Source: Prolixibacteraceae bacterium (GTDB lineage Bacteria; Bacteroidota; Bacteroidia; Bacteroidales; Prolixibacteraceae). Taken from it: 10,893 nt of DNA. Below the pieces are notes generated by a model. That model saw only the letters and a program-made list of their open reading frames with translations, had not been told where the DNA came from and ran no database searches. A program made the translations under genes and the position numbers. Shown here piece after piece: positions 1 to 6,635 of the stretch. Each line of letters begins with the position of its first letter. The first letter of the stretch is position 1. The stretch spans positions 1-10,893 of the forward strand of contig DPCJ01000090.1 of assembly GCA_003516705.1 (NCBI GenBank). The letters are read 5' to 3'.

Positions 1-214
1 GGATACTTAAAACGCCAATCATTGTAGCTGCCAGAAATGACGCAAAAACAATCCCTGTACCGAAATGCATGGTGCCAAATTTAACAAGACCGCCCACTGC
101 ACCCAAGATAACGATGGGCGCAATTGTGCGCTGCGGAACATTGAACAGGATTCCGAATCCGGCAGCGGCAACACCGGCGGCAACACTTTTTATGATGATT
201 TCAATGATTTCCAT
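1..214 (-). CDS. Threonine/serine exporter ThrE_2-type (YjjB-like) membrane protein, partial
   Basis: This is the N-terminal part (about 71 residues) of a small integral membrane protein whose remainder lies beyond the left edge. The ATG is at 214-212, two bases after the stop of the gene upstream. The visible protein begins MEIIEIIIKSVAAG and is a run of small hydrophobic residues with FGILFNVPQR, a pattern of the ThrE_2/DUF3815 family (E. coli YjjB). In that family this half works with a ThrE_1 protein (YjjP) as a two-part inner-membrane exporter, and the gene just upstream is exactly that partner. Corynebacterium ThrE, a threonine/serine exporter, carries both halves in one chain, while enterobacterial YjjPB has been linked to succinate export. 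The substrate here is therefore open. The family call rests on the motif and context and is fairly safe even though only part is seen. Confidence 0.8.
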   Translation of the reverse strand, partial: MEIIEIIIKSVAAGVAAAGFGILFNVPQRTIAPIVILGAVGGLVKFGTMHFGTGIVFASFLAATMIGVLSI

Positions 215-216
215 GT

Positions 217-990
217 TTAAAAATTAAATAGTGCACGCACTGTAAAAACACCCATTGCAATGGCAAAAGCTATAATCAAACCGTTGAACAAACGAACAGT
301 GCCGTTTTGTATGTTACCGTCCATCATGTCGGTAACCGCGTTTATCATAGGAACTCCGGGTACAAGGAAGAGAACTGAAGTGGAAAAGGCTGCATCGTAA
401 TTACTGCCGATAGCAAAAAACTCTGCCGATCCTGCAATTAACGAAGCAGTTAACGAGGCAAAATAAATGCTGATGTATGGATTGAATTTTTTGTTGACAG
501 CAGTTTGTCTTACAAATAAACCCGCAAAAGTAGCTGTAAAAGCGACCAGCATATCTAAAAATCCGCCGCCAAAAATGCGGCAGAATGCAGCCCCCGCAAG
601 GCCAACAACTGTTAAAACCACCCAGCGCGGATAGTGTGGCAGTTTTTTTAACCGTCGCAATTCAACTTCAATCTGTTCAACTGACCAGTTTTCTTCGAGC
701 ACGCGCCAGCTCATGCGGCTAATTCCGCTTACTACCTTAAAGTTCACACCATGTGGCGAAGTCCGCTTCAGCCGGCTGAAAAAATGCTCCTGACTTTTAT
801 CAATTACAGTTACCATCAATGCACGATGCGTAATCAGCAGTTCAATTTTAAAGCCAAGACCGTTGGCTAATCTTTCTAGTGTAAGCCTTGTCCGGTGCGT
901 ACTTGCACCCGAACTCATAAGCGCTGAACCCACGTCGAGCAATACATTACCAACCTGAAGCGCCAAAGTCGTATCAAATTTTGTTTCCAA
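217..990 (-). CDS. Threonine/serine exporter ThrE_1-type (YjjP-like) protein
   Basis: The 257-residue protein belongs to the ThrE_1/DUF1212 family, the first half of a split ThrE-like exporter. Residues 1-115 form the soluble N-terminal domain, with the family pattern LDVGSALMSSGAS followed by THRTR. Residues from about 122 onward hold roughly five membrane segments, with a GVPMINAVTDMMDGN loop near residue 215 that is typical of the family. The reading frame starts with TTG at 990-988. An in-frame TAA lies only three codons upstream, so no ATG start is possible at this end, and a TAnnTTTG promoter box sits about 20 bases upstream. The next gene starts two bases after the stop, so the two are surely co-transcribed and probably form one complex. 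Substrate could be threonine/serine or a dicarboxylate such as succinate; the sequence does not decide. Confidence 0.88.
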   Translation of the reverse strand: METKFDTTLALQVGNVLLDVGSALMSSGASTHRTRLTLERLANGLGFKIELLITHRALMVTVIDKSQEHFFSRLKRTSPHGVNFKVVSGISRMSWRVLEENWSVEQIEVELRRLKKLPHYPRWVVLTVVGLAGAAFCRIFGGGFLDMLVAFTATFAGLFVRQTAVNKKFNPYISIYFASLTASLIAGSAEFFAIGSNYDAAFSTSVLFLVPGVPMINAVTDMMDGNIQNGTVRLFNGLIIAFAIAMGVFTVRALFNF

Positions 991-1011
991 TCCAATAAAT
1001 TAATTATGCTG

Positions 1012-1019
1012 CAAAAATA
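1012..1019 (-). promoter_or_regulatory. Bacteroidota-type -7 box for the ThrE-like pair
   Basis: Read on the minus strand this is TATTTTTG, a perfect match to the TAnnTTTG box of Bacteroidota sigma-ABfr promoters. It lies about 21 bases upstream of the TTG start, giving a short leader, which supports that start. No clear TTTG -33 element is visible at the expected distance, so this is a single-box call. Confidence 0.45.
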
Positions 1020-1088
1020 GGTCAATTCTGTAGTTAAAGTAGCCTGATAACAGGATTTCATTTTTTGTTTTAACCTGAAGTTAATTGT

Positions 1089-1964
1089 TCAGAAAACCTT
1101 GAACGGCAAAACCGGGCATGCTCCTTTTTGCGAACAAACATAAGCTGCTACGCGACTTGCCTGCCTGTGAGCCTGCTCAAACGGAATATTCAGCAAAATT
1201 CCCGAGATAAAAACCGCAGTAAACGAATCGCCTGCTCCCACTGTATCGGTAATATCTATTTTTGGAGCTTCAGTGAATGAACTTTTGGTTTCATCAAAAA
1301 CAATACTGCCTTTTGCCCCCATTGTGTAAACAACAAAGTTCAGGTTAAACTTAATCATTAGTTGATAAAGTTGATTTTCAATATCCCCGCTTAATCCAAA
1401 AAAGCCGGCAAGAACTGGTAATTCTTCATCATTCAGTTTCAAAATATCAGCAAATTGAAGCGATATTTCTATAATCTCTTTTGAATAATAATTTTGTCGC
1501 AGGTTAATGTCGAATACTTTCAGGCAACCCGGTTTTACTAAAGTTAAAAGCTGCTGAATTGCTGCTGCTGAAACCGGATTTCGTTGTGCCAGTGAACCAA
1601 AACAAACTGCGTCAAGTTCATTAATTGCCGCTTTTGTTTGGTCGTCTAAACCGATATAATCCCAGGCAACACCTTCGTGAATGGTGTATTGTGGCTGACC
1701 CTGCGGGCTAAGTGAAACGGTTACTGTTCCGGTTGGAAAGCTGTTTTTCTGAATTAAACGGGTTTCTGAGCCTTGATTTGTAAGTGTTTGAAGCAATTCT
1801 TCGCCATCAGTATCGTTACCAACCGCGCTGATGATGAGGCTTTCACAGCCCGACTGTTTTGTATGAAAGGCAAAATTGGCAGGTGCACCACCCATTTGTT
1901 TTCCGTCGGGCAGCAAGTCCCAAAGCAACTCGCCGATACCGGCCACAACAGGTTTTCGTTTCAT
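1089..1964 (-). CDS. PfkB-family carbohydrate kinase, probable fructokinase
   Basis: This 291-residue cytoplasmic kinase would transfer phosphate from ATP to a sugar hydroxyl, most likely fructose to fructose-6-phosphate. The N-terminus has GELLWDLLPDG and then GGAPANFAFH (residues 25-34), the sugar-binding PfkB signature 1 in the GGAPxN form usual for fructokinases. The C-terminus has DTVGAGDSFTA (residues 240-250), PfkB signature 2, with the catalytic base Asp246 and the anion-hole glycines. Length is normal for the family. The ATG at 1964-1962 gives a conventional N-terminus and is preceded by an A-rich stretch without Shine-Dalgarno sequence. The gene stands alone, 98 bases upstream of the ThrE-like pair. 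No transporter, glycoside hydrolase or regulator that would fix the sugar is next to it, so fructose is inferred from motif similarity; another ketose or nucleoside remains possible. Confidence 0.85.
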   Translation of the reverse strand: MKRKPVVAGIGELLWDLLPDGKQMGGAPANFAFHTKQSGCESLIISAVGNDTDGEELLQTLTNQGSETRLIQKNSFPTGTVTVSLSPQGQPQYTIHEGVAWDYIGLDDQTKAAINELDAVCFGSLAQRNPVSAAAIQQLLTLVKPGCLKVFDINLRQNYYSKEIIEISLQFADILKLNDEELPVLAGFFGLSGDIENQLYQLMIKFNLNFVVYTMGAKGSIVFDETKSSFTEAPKIDITDTVGAGDSFTAVFISGILLNIPFEQAHRQASRVAAYVCSQKGACPVLPFKVF

Positions 1965-2082
1965 GTTTTTTCGTTAAATATGTAAAAAATACGCCACAGA
2001 TAAATAAGATTTCCTTTGTTATAACACTTTAAAAATGCAGGGTATGTAGAAACCAGTACTATCTGGATTGAAGTAAATCAAG

Positions 2083-2268
2083 GAGTAACCCCTTCAGGGC
2101 TGAGGTTTGCCGGTATTCCATCTTTCCCCCGGTTTTGCTGGCTCACCGGGGGTTATTCACAACAAGTTCTTTCAGTTTGCTTCTGGAAACCGGGTAGTTA
2201 CAGACCACAAAAAAAGCCTTACTGAGGCTTGATATTGAATAACCCGGGGTTTCAACCCCGGGATGGCA
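2083..2268. repeat. Cluster of GC-rich REP-like palindromes
   Basis: Three GC-rich palindromes lie in AT-rich intergenic DNA. The first is CCCT-TC-AGGG at 2090-2099. The second has 8-bp arms CCCCCGGT (2126-2133) and ACCGGGGG (2145-2152) around an 11-base loop. The third has perfect 9-bp arms CCCGGGGTT (2243-2251) and AACCCCGGG (2254-2262) around TC. The second and third are each joined to a TTATTCA tail, and these tails form a 10-bp inverted repeat (GGGTTATTCA at 2150-2159 and its complement at 2236-2245), so they are two inverted copies of one module. This resembles the extragenic palindromic repeats often associated with REP-associated tyrosine transposases. No transposase is present here. 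Genome-wide copy number is not visible from this window. Confidence 0.6.
2209..2230 (-). terminator. Rho-independent terminator, leftward
   Basis: On the minus strand the RNA would fold as AAGCCU-CAGUA-AGGCUU followed directly by more U residues (stem arms 2225-2230 and 2214-2219; U tract from the A run at 2209-2215). The six-base stem with five-base loop and U run is a standard intrinsic terminator. It would end transcription of the TSUP permease gene, whose stop codon lies about 210 bases upstream. On the plus strand there is no T tract, so it works in one direction only. Confidence 0.6.
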
Positions 2269-2348
2269 GCCCCACATATTCCTGTCAGTAGCTTGAGAAC
2301 AGGCGTTGTAACTAAAATACAATGGAAAACACCTCTGCGGTATTTTGC

Positions 2349-2434
2349 TTCGCATCACTCAATTGAAGCGATTAAATTCAAAATGTAACAATCAGGTTTG
2401 AACAATAATGATTTGGCTGAAATTGTGATGCGAA
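2349..2434. repeat. Inverted repeat, 10-bp arms about 66 bases apart
   Basis: TTCGCATCAC at 2349-2358 has its exact complement GTGATGCGAA at 2425-2434. Beyond a 2-base offset the similarity goes on inward (AATT...AGC on both sides), so the arms match imperfectly over about 20 bases. The right arm ends just before the stop codon of the TSUP gene at 2441, so a leftward transcript would contain a long hairpin directly after the coding region. It may stabilise or terminate the message, or mark the ends of a small insertion; the sequence alone does not decide. Confidence 0.4.
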
Positions 2435-2440
2435 ACACTT

Positions 2441-3205
2441 TTACTCTTTCAGAAAGAATACAACCGCTGCAATCAATCCGGCAGTTACCACAACCCAACG
2501 CAGTATACCTGGTTTTACACGGTTGGCAAGTTTGCCGCCAATCCATCCGCCCAACAGCGAACCAAAAATCATAATGGCAGCAATTCCCCAATCCACTTTG
2601 CCCGAAAAGGCAAAATAAATGGCAGCCGCAAGGTTTATTACAAACCCAAGCGCCTGTTTCAGGAAATTAAGGCGGGTCATGTTTTCGTCAGTTACAAGAC
2701 CAAGAACAGCCATCAGAATTACCCCGAGTCCTGCCCCGAAATAACCGCCATAAACGGCTGCCAAAAAAACCGCGCCCATCATAAAAGCAGGGTTTTGGTG
2801 TTCTGTATGTGCATGGCCAATCCGTTGTGTTACCCAGTTTTTAACCTGAACCTGGGCTGCAAGCAGTAATGTTGCCATCATTATGAGCCAGGGAATAATA
2901 CTGCGGAAGGCATCTTCACTTGTATTCAGAATAAGTAATCCCCCGGCAACACCGCCGATAATTGCCACGGGCAGCAATTTTATTAACCGGCTGTACTGCG
3001 ACCTGAATGAATTTCGCTGCGCCCACATGCCACCAATGGTTCCGGGAACAAGCGCAACTGTGTTTGTAACATTGGCCACCACCGGTGAAACACCAAGTGC
3101 CAGCAATACAGGAAAACTTACCAACGTGCCGCCACCGGCCATGGCATTGATAAAACCTGCGGTTACCGCAGCCAGAAAAATGAGTATTTCGTTGAATAAC
3201 GACAT
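2441..3205 (-). CDS. TSUP (TauE/SafE, DUF81) family membrane permease
   Basis: The protein is about 254 residues of very hydrophobic sequence with the two-fold repeat of the TSUP family. The first repeat carries AGFINAMAGGGTLVSFP and ANVTNTVALVPGTIGG. The second carries GGYFGAGLGVILMAVLGL and NFLKQALGFVINL, followed by GSLLGGWIGGKLANRV. Seven to eight membrane helices are expected in the inner membrane. Characterised relatives move sulfite, sulfoacetate, taurine-derived anions or other small organic anions, but sequence does not predict the substrate and no sulfur gene lies nearby. I chose the ATG at 3205-3203, giving MSLFNEILIFL, because the family normally starts within a few residues of the first helix. 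The frame stays open to an ATG at 3289, which would add 28 residues with no family counterpart. It is divergent from the hydrolase gene. Confidence 0.87.
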   Translation of the reverse strand: MSLFNEILIFLAAVTAGFINAMAGGGTLVSFPVLLALGVSPVVANVTNTVALVPGTIGGMWAQRNSFRSQYSRLIKLLPVAIIGGVAGGLLILNTSEDAFRSIIPWLIMMATLLLAAQVQVKNWVTQRIGHAHTEHQNPAFMMGAVFLAAVYGGYFGAGLGVILMAVLGLVTDENMTRLNFLKQALGFVINLAAAIYFAFSGKVDWGIAAIMIFGSLLGGWIGGKLANRVKPGILRWVVVTAGLIAAVVFFLKE

Positions 3206-3266
3206 TCGGATAATTTTGCGTTGTAAAGATGAAGAAAGCAATACAAATTGCCAACAAACAAAAAAG

Positions 3267-3287
3267 TTGCCGGCAAAAAGTTTTTGC
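3267..3287. promoter_or_regulatory. Overlapping dyads between divergent genes, possible operator
   Basis: The divergent spacer holds a perfect 10-base palindrome TTGCCGGCAA (3267-3276) overlapping GCAAAAAGTTTTTGC (3273-3287), which has 7-base arms around one G. Their place between two divergent starts fits a shared operator, but no regulator gene is near and A/T-rich dyads arise easily by chance. Confidence 0.2.
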
Positions 3288-3315
3288 AAAATTCAGAAAT
3301 AACACCTGAAAAGGC

Positions 3316-3323
3316 TAAATTTG
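3316..3323 (+). promoter_or_regulatory. Bacteroidota-type -7 box for the alpha/beta hydrolase gene
   Basis: TAAATTTG matches TAnnTTTG exactly and lies 30 bases upstream of the ATG at 3354, implying a leader of roughly 20-25 bases. The nearest TTTG upstream (3283-3286) is 29 bases away, further than usual for a -33 element, so only the -7 box is supported. Confidence 0.5.
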
Positions 3324-3353
3324 AAATATTCTTAACCAGTTAAAAATCAGTTT

Positions 3354-4364
3354 ATGAAACGCATTTTAAGATTTTTGGGAATATTGATTGTTTCACTTGT
3401 ATTGATTTATATTATAGGACCCAAACCAGCCAGGCCTTTGTTAAACAACGATTTGCCAGTAGTTTCAGCCAATATTGAAATGGCTGAATCTTATGTGCAG
3501 AAAAATGATTCAGGCCTGACATTGAAGCCCGATAACCAGTCGCGTATCATTTGGGCAAACGATTCGGTGATGGAAAAAACACCATATGTTTTGCTTTATC
3601 TGCACGGATTTTCGGCTTCGTGGTATGAAGGTTATCCGGCAAATGTTGACTTTGCAAAACATTTTGGAATGAATGCTTATTTTCCGCGACTTGCCTCGCA
3701 CGGAATTGTAACCGACGATGCCTTGATTGATATGACCCCTGACCGGCTTTGGGAATCGGCCAAACAGGCGCTGATGGTTGCACGTATTTTAGGTGAGAAA
3801 GTGATTGTGATGAGCACATCCACTGGTGGAACGCTCGGCCTGAAACTCGCTGCCGAATTCCCTGAAATGATTGACGGACTGATTCTTTATTCTCCAAACA
3901 TAAGGATTAACAACGGGGCAGCTTTTATGCTCTCGAAACCCTGGGGATTGCAAATTGGCCGAAAGGTAACAGGCGGATTACACCGTGTAACCAATGAAAA
4001 TTTTGACTCAAAAGATTGCCAGTACTGGGACTGCAAATATCGCATGGAAGCCGTTGTTTATCTGCAACAGCTGGTAGAGGCAACCATGAAAAAGGAAACT
4101 TACGAAAGAGTAAAAACACCTGTTTTTCTGGCATATTATTACAAAGATGAAACACATCAGGACGAAACAGTTCGCGTGGATGCCATGCTCGAAATGTTTG
4201 ATCAGTTGGAAACTGCTGAAAGTGAAAGAGTAAAAATGGCATTTCCAGAAGCCGGAAACCATGTGATTGGGTGCGAACTTACATCAAAATCGCATAACGA
4301 AGTTTTAGCCGAAACAATAAAATTTGCCACCGAAGTCTTGAAAATTGAACCAAAAATAAATTAG
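3354..4364 (+). CDS. Membrane-anchored alpha/beta hydrolase
   Basis: The 336-residue protein has one hydrophobic N-terminal segment (about residues 5-22) after MKR, with no lipobox cysteine, so it is probably a signal anchor with the enzyme on the periplasmic face. The hydrolase fold follows: HGFSASW at 84-90 gives the oxyanion-hole strand, MSTSTGG at 153-159 is the nucleophile elbow with Ser156, Asp265 (YYYKDE) is the likely acid and His303 (GNHVI) the likely base. The elbow reads S-x-S-x-G rather than the common G-x-S-x-G. Cys222 and Cys227 could form a disulfide in the periplasm. Family resemblance is to esterase or lysophospholipase-like enzymes, but the substrate is unknown. It is the only plus-strand gene in the window, transcribed alone, and its stop lies three bases from the stop of the convergent pgl gene. 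Confidence 0.85.
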   Translation: MKRILRFLGILIVSLVLIYIIGPKPARPLLNNDLPVVSANIEMAESYVQKNDSGLTLKPDNQSRIIWANDSVMEKTPYVLLYLHGFSASWYEGYPANVDFAKHFGMNAYFPRLASHGIVTDDALIDMTPDRLWESAKQALMVARILGEKVIVMSTSTGGTLGLKLAAEFPEMIDGLILYSPNIRINNGAAFMLSKPWGLQIGRKVTGGLHRVTNENFDSKDCQYWDCKYRMEAVVYLQQLVEATMKKETYERVKTPVFLAYYYKDETHQDETVRVDAMLEMFDQLETAESERVKMAFPEAGNHVIGCELTSKSHNEVLAETIKFATEVLKIEPKIN

Positions 4365-4367
4365 AAT

Positions 4368-5099
4368 TTACAGAATTTTTGCTGCGGCAGCTTCGTCAAT
4401 AAACCAAATCAGCTCACCGTTTTTGGGCGAAATATAATAAGCTGGCAGTAATTTGGCAGCTTCGTCGTCGTTCATAATTTCTGCAATGCGCTGTGCTTTG
4501 CTTTCGCCGGTTACAAGAAAGAAAACCCGGTTCGCATTGTTCAGTACTTTTCCGGTGATTGTAATGCGGAGCTGGCCCGAAAGCGGGTGGCGGGTTACAG
4601 CACAAATCCGTTCATCTTCAAAAAGTTCAAGCTCATCAGGAAAAATTGAGGCAGTATGTCCGTCGTCACCCAACCCCAGAATCACCAAATCGAAAACAGG
4701 ACTGTCGCCCCTGAAATTCAGGTTGAGTTTTATCTCTTTGGCATACCTGAGTGCTTCTTCTTCCGGGTTATTCTCGCCTTTAATTCTGTGAATATTTTGC
4801 TTCGGAATTGAAATTTGTGATAAAAGTAAATCGTTGGCCGATTTAAAATTGCTTTGGTCATCATCGGGCGAAACACATCTTTCGTCGCCCCACCAGAAAT
4901 GAATTCGGTCCCACTCAATTTCGGCAGCGTATTTCGAACTCAGTTTCTGGAAAAGTAATGCCGGGGTTTTCCCTCCTGAAAGCAAAATATGAATCGATTC
5001 CTGAACTGATGATTTTGTTAGCCGGAATATTTCTTTGGCCATTGCTTTCACTGTTTTCTTTGGGTTCGAAAAAATCCGTACTTCTGTTGCTTCCGACAT
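4368..5099 (-). CDS. pgl: 6-phosphogluconolactonase (DevB/SOL type)
   Basis: This 243-residue cytoplasmic enzyme hydrolyses 6-phosphoglucono-delta-lactone to 6-phosphogluconate, the second step of the oxidative pentose-phosphate pathway. Family marks seen are LLSGGKTP (residues 39-46), FWWGDERCV (68-76) and LGLGDDGHTASIFP (141-154), the last holding the catalytic His and phosphate-contacting residues. Length is typical of the bacterial DevB/SOL family. The ATG at 5099 is the first in frame and gives a standard N-terminus. It lies 42 bases downstream of zwf, which makes its substrate. The spacer contains a TAnnTTTG box, so it may be made both from the operon message and from its own promoter. 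It is the last gene of the leftward run. No terminator fits in the three bases before the convergent hydrolase stop, so the transcript probably runs into that gene's 3' end. Confidence 0.95.
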   Translation of the reverse strand: MSEATEVRIFSNPKKTVKAMAKEIFRLTKSSVQESIHILLSGGKTPALLFQKLSSKYAAEIEWDRIHFWWGDERCVSPDDDQSNFKSANDLLLSQISIPKQNIHRIKGENNPEEEALRYAKEIKLNLNFRGDSPVFDLVILGLGDDGHTASIFPDELELFEDERICAVTRHPLSGQLRITITGKVLNNANRVFFLVTGESKAQRIAEIMNDDEAAKLLPAYYISPKNGELIWFIDEAAAAKIL

Positions 5100-5128
5100 A
5101 ATCTGAGTTTTTAAATTTCTGATATCTG

Positions 5129-5154
5129 CAAATATAACAGGTTAGAGTTCACAA
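5129..5154 (-). promoter_or_regulatory. Possible internal promoter for pgl
   Basis: The minus strand reads TATATTTG at 5136-5129, a perfect TAnnTTTG box, about 30 bases upstream of the pgl ATG and directly downstream of the zwf stop. TTG triplets lie 15 and 20 bases further upstream inside the end of zwf; the closer one is at about 5154-5152. This may raise pgl expression independently of the long upstream operon. Confidence 0.4.
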
Positions 5155-6635
5155 TACAATCCATCGTTGGTCAGGTTTTTACAAGGGTATCTCCAGTTGG
5201 CGCCTTTCATTAGTTCGTCGGCATTTTCGGGGCCCCAGGTTCCGGCCGGGTAGCCGTAAATAGGTATTTCAGGGTTCGTTTCCCATGCATTTATTATGGG
5301 CTGAACAAACTCCCAGGCCTGTTCAACAGCATCGCCGCGGGCGTAAAGTGTGGCATCGCCCTGCATGCAATCGAGCAGTAATCTTTCGTAAGCCGAAGGA
5401 ACAGTCACATTCGCCAGATCGGAATAATGAAAGTCCATATTGACTGTTTGCACATCAAATCCGGCACCCGGTGTTTTCATACCGAATTTCAACAAAATTC
5501 CCTCGTCGGGCTGAATACGAATGATTAACTGGTTGTTTATCGAATTTGATGAATTACCAAATAAATGATGTGGGACACTTTTAAAATGAATTACCACTTC
5601 GGTTACTCTTGTTGGGAGTTTTTTCCCGGTACGGATATAAAAAGGAACGCCCGCCCAACGCCAGTTATCGATATAAAATCTGAGCGCAACAAAAGTTTCG
5701 GTTCGCGAAAACGGGTCAACACCGGGCTCTTCACGATAGCCAACCACGTTTTCGTTTTTTATTACCGAAGAGGTATATTGTCCCCGAATAACATGTCGCG
5801 AAATCATGTTTTCTTTAAAAGGTCGCAGCGATTGAAATACTTTGGTGATTTCGTTGCGGATGGCATTGGCTTCGATAACCACAGGCGGTTCCATTGCCAC
5901 AAAACCAACCAATTGCATCAGGTGATTTTGTACCATGTCGCGCAATGCGCCGGAGTGGTCATAATATCCGCCACGCCCTTCAACGCCAAGGCTTTCGGCT
6001 GAGGTGATTTCAACTCTTTCGATGTAATTATGATTCCAGAGCGGTTCAAAAATCCCGTTCGAAAATCGCGTAACCAGCATGTTTTGCACAGTTTCTTTTC
6101 CAAGATAATGGTCAATCCGGTAAATCTGGTCCTCTTCAAAATAGTTCAGCAGTTTAACATTCAGCTCTTTTGCTGAAGCGAGATTGGTGCCAAAAGGTTT
6201 TTCCACAATCAAGCGGCGGAAATATTTCTCTGAACGGCTCAGCCCGTTTTCATGCAAAAATTCAGGAATTACACCGTAAAGCGATGGGGGAGTGGAAAGG
6301 TAGAAAATATAGTTTTCAGGAATTCCGAGCTGTTGTGTCAACGATTCGAGGCGCAATTTTAATGGCAAAAAATCTTCGGACTTGTTGTTCGAAACCGGCT
6401 GATAAAAAAGCTGTTTTCTGAATTCGGCAACGTCATTGTTTTCAGGCAGAAACTCTACCACACGATCCCTGAATTCTTCGTCAGTCAAACTTGTTCGCGA
6501 TGCCCCAAGAACTGCAAATTTTGCAGGTAACAGTTTTTGTTTGTACAAATCGAAAAGCGCCGGAATAAGTTTTCGTTTGGTAAGGTCGCCCGAAGCGCCA
6601 AAAATGACAAGGATATGATTTGAAGTTGTTCTCAT
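5142..6635 (-). CDS. zwf: Glucose-6-phosphate 1-dehydrogenase
   Basis: The 497-residue cytoplasmic enzyme oxidises glucose-6-phosphate to 6-phosphogluconolactone with reduction of NADP+ (or NAD+), supplying NADPH and pentose phosphates. The Rossmann dinucleotide motif is VIFGASGDLTKRKL (residues 10-23). EKPFG at 145-149 and RIDHYLGKE at 173-181 form the substrate site, and His238 in QNHLMQL fits the catalytic base. Length matches the family. The ATG at 6635-6633 overlaps the stop of the upstream phosphopantetheinyl transferase gene in the arrangement ATGA, so translation is probably coupled. pgl follows after 42 bases. The third pathway gene, gnd (6-phosphogluconate dehydrogenase), often clustered with these in Bacteroidota, is not in this window. 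Confidence 0.97.
   Translation of the reverse strand: MRTTSNHILVIFGASGDLTKRKLIPALFDLYKQKLLPAKFAVLGASRTSLTDEEFRDRVVEFLPENNDVAEFRKQLFYQPVSNNKSEDFLPLKLRLESLTQQLGIPENYIFYLSTPPSLYGVIPEFLHENGLSRSEKYFRRLIVEKPFGTNLASAKELNVKLLNYFEEDQIYRIDHYLGKETVQNMLVTRFSNGIFEPLWNHNYIERVEITSAESLGVEGRGGYYDHSGALRDMVQNHLMQLVGFVAMEPPVVIEANAIRNEITKVFQSLRPFKENMISRHVIRGQYTSSVIKNENVVGYREEPGVDPFSRTETFVALRFYIDNWRWAGVPFYIRTGKKLPTRVTEVVIHFKSVPHHLFGNSSNSINNQLIIRIQPDEGILLKFGMKTPGAGFDVQTVNMDFHYSDLANVTVPSAYERLLLDCMQGDATLYARGDAVEQAWEFVQPIINAWETNPEIPIYGYPAGTWGPENADELMKGANWRYPCKNLTNDGLYCEL

Noticed and set aside
1043..1066. CCTG-ATAA-CAGG hairpin followed by a T run on the plus strand
   Set aside because: No plus-strand gene lies upstream, the stem is only four base pairs, and on the strand of the flanking genes there is no U tract.
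2143..2358. 71-codon minus-strand open frame in the intergenic region
   Set aside because: It runs through the GC-rich palindromes and the terminator, has no recognisable motif, and its composition is explained by the repeats.
3206..3289. Longer start for the TSUP permease at 3289
   Set aside because: It adds 28 residues ahead of the first family helix and covers the intergenic dyads; the ATG at 3205 gives the usual N-terminus.
2883..3302. 139-codon plus-strand open frame opposite the TSUP gene
   Set aside because: It is a shadow of a clear membrane protein gene on the other strand.
5565..6002. 145-codon plus-strand open frame opposite zwf
   Set aside because: It is antisense to a fully conserved part of glucose-6-phosphate dehydrogenase and shows no motif or promoter.
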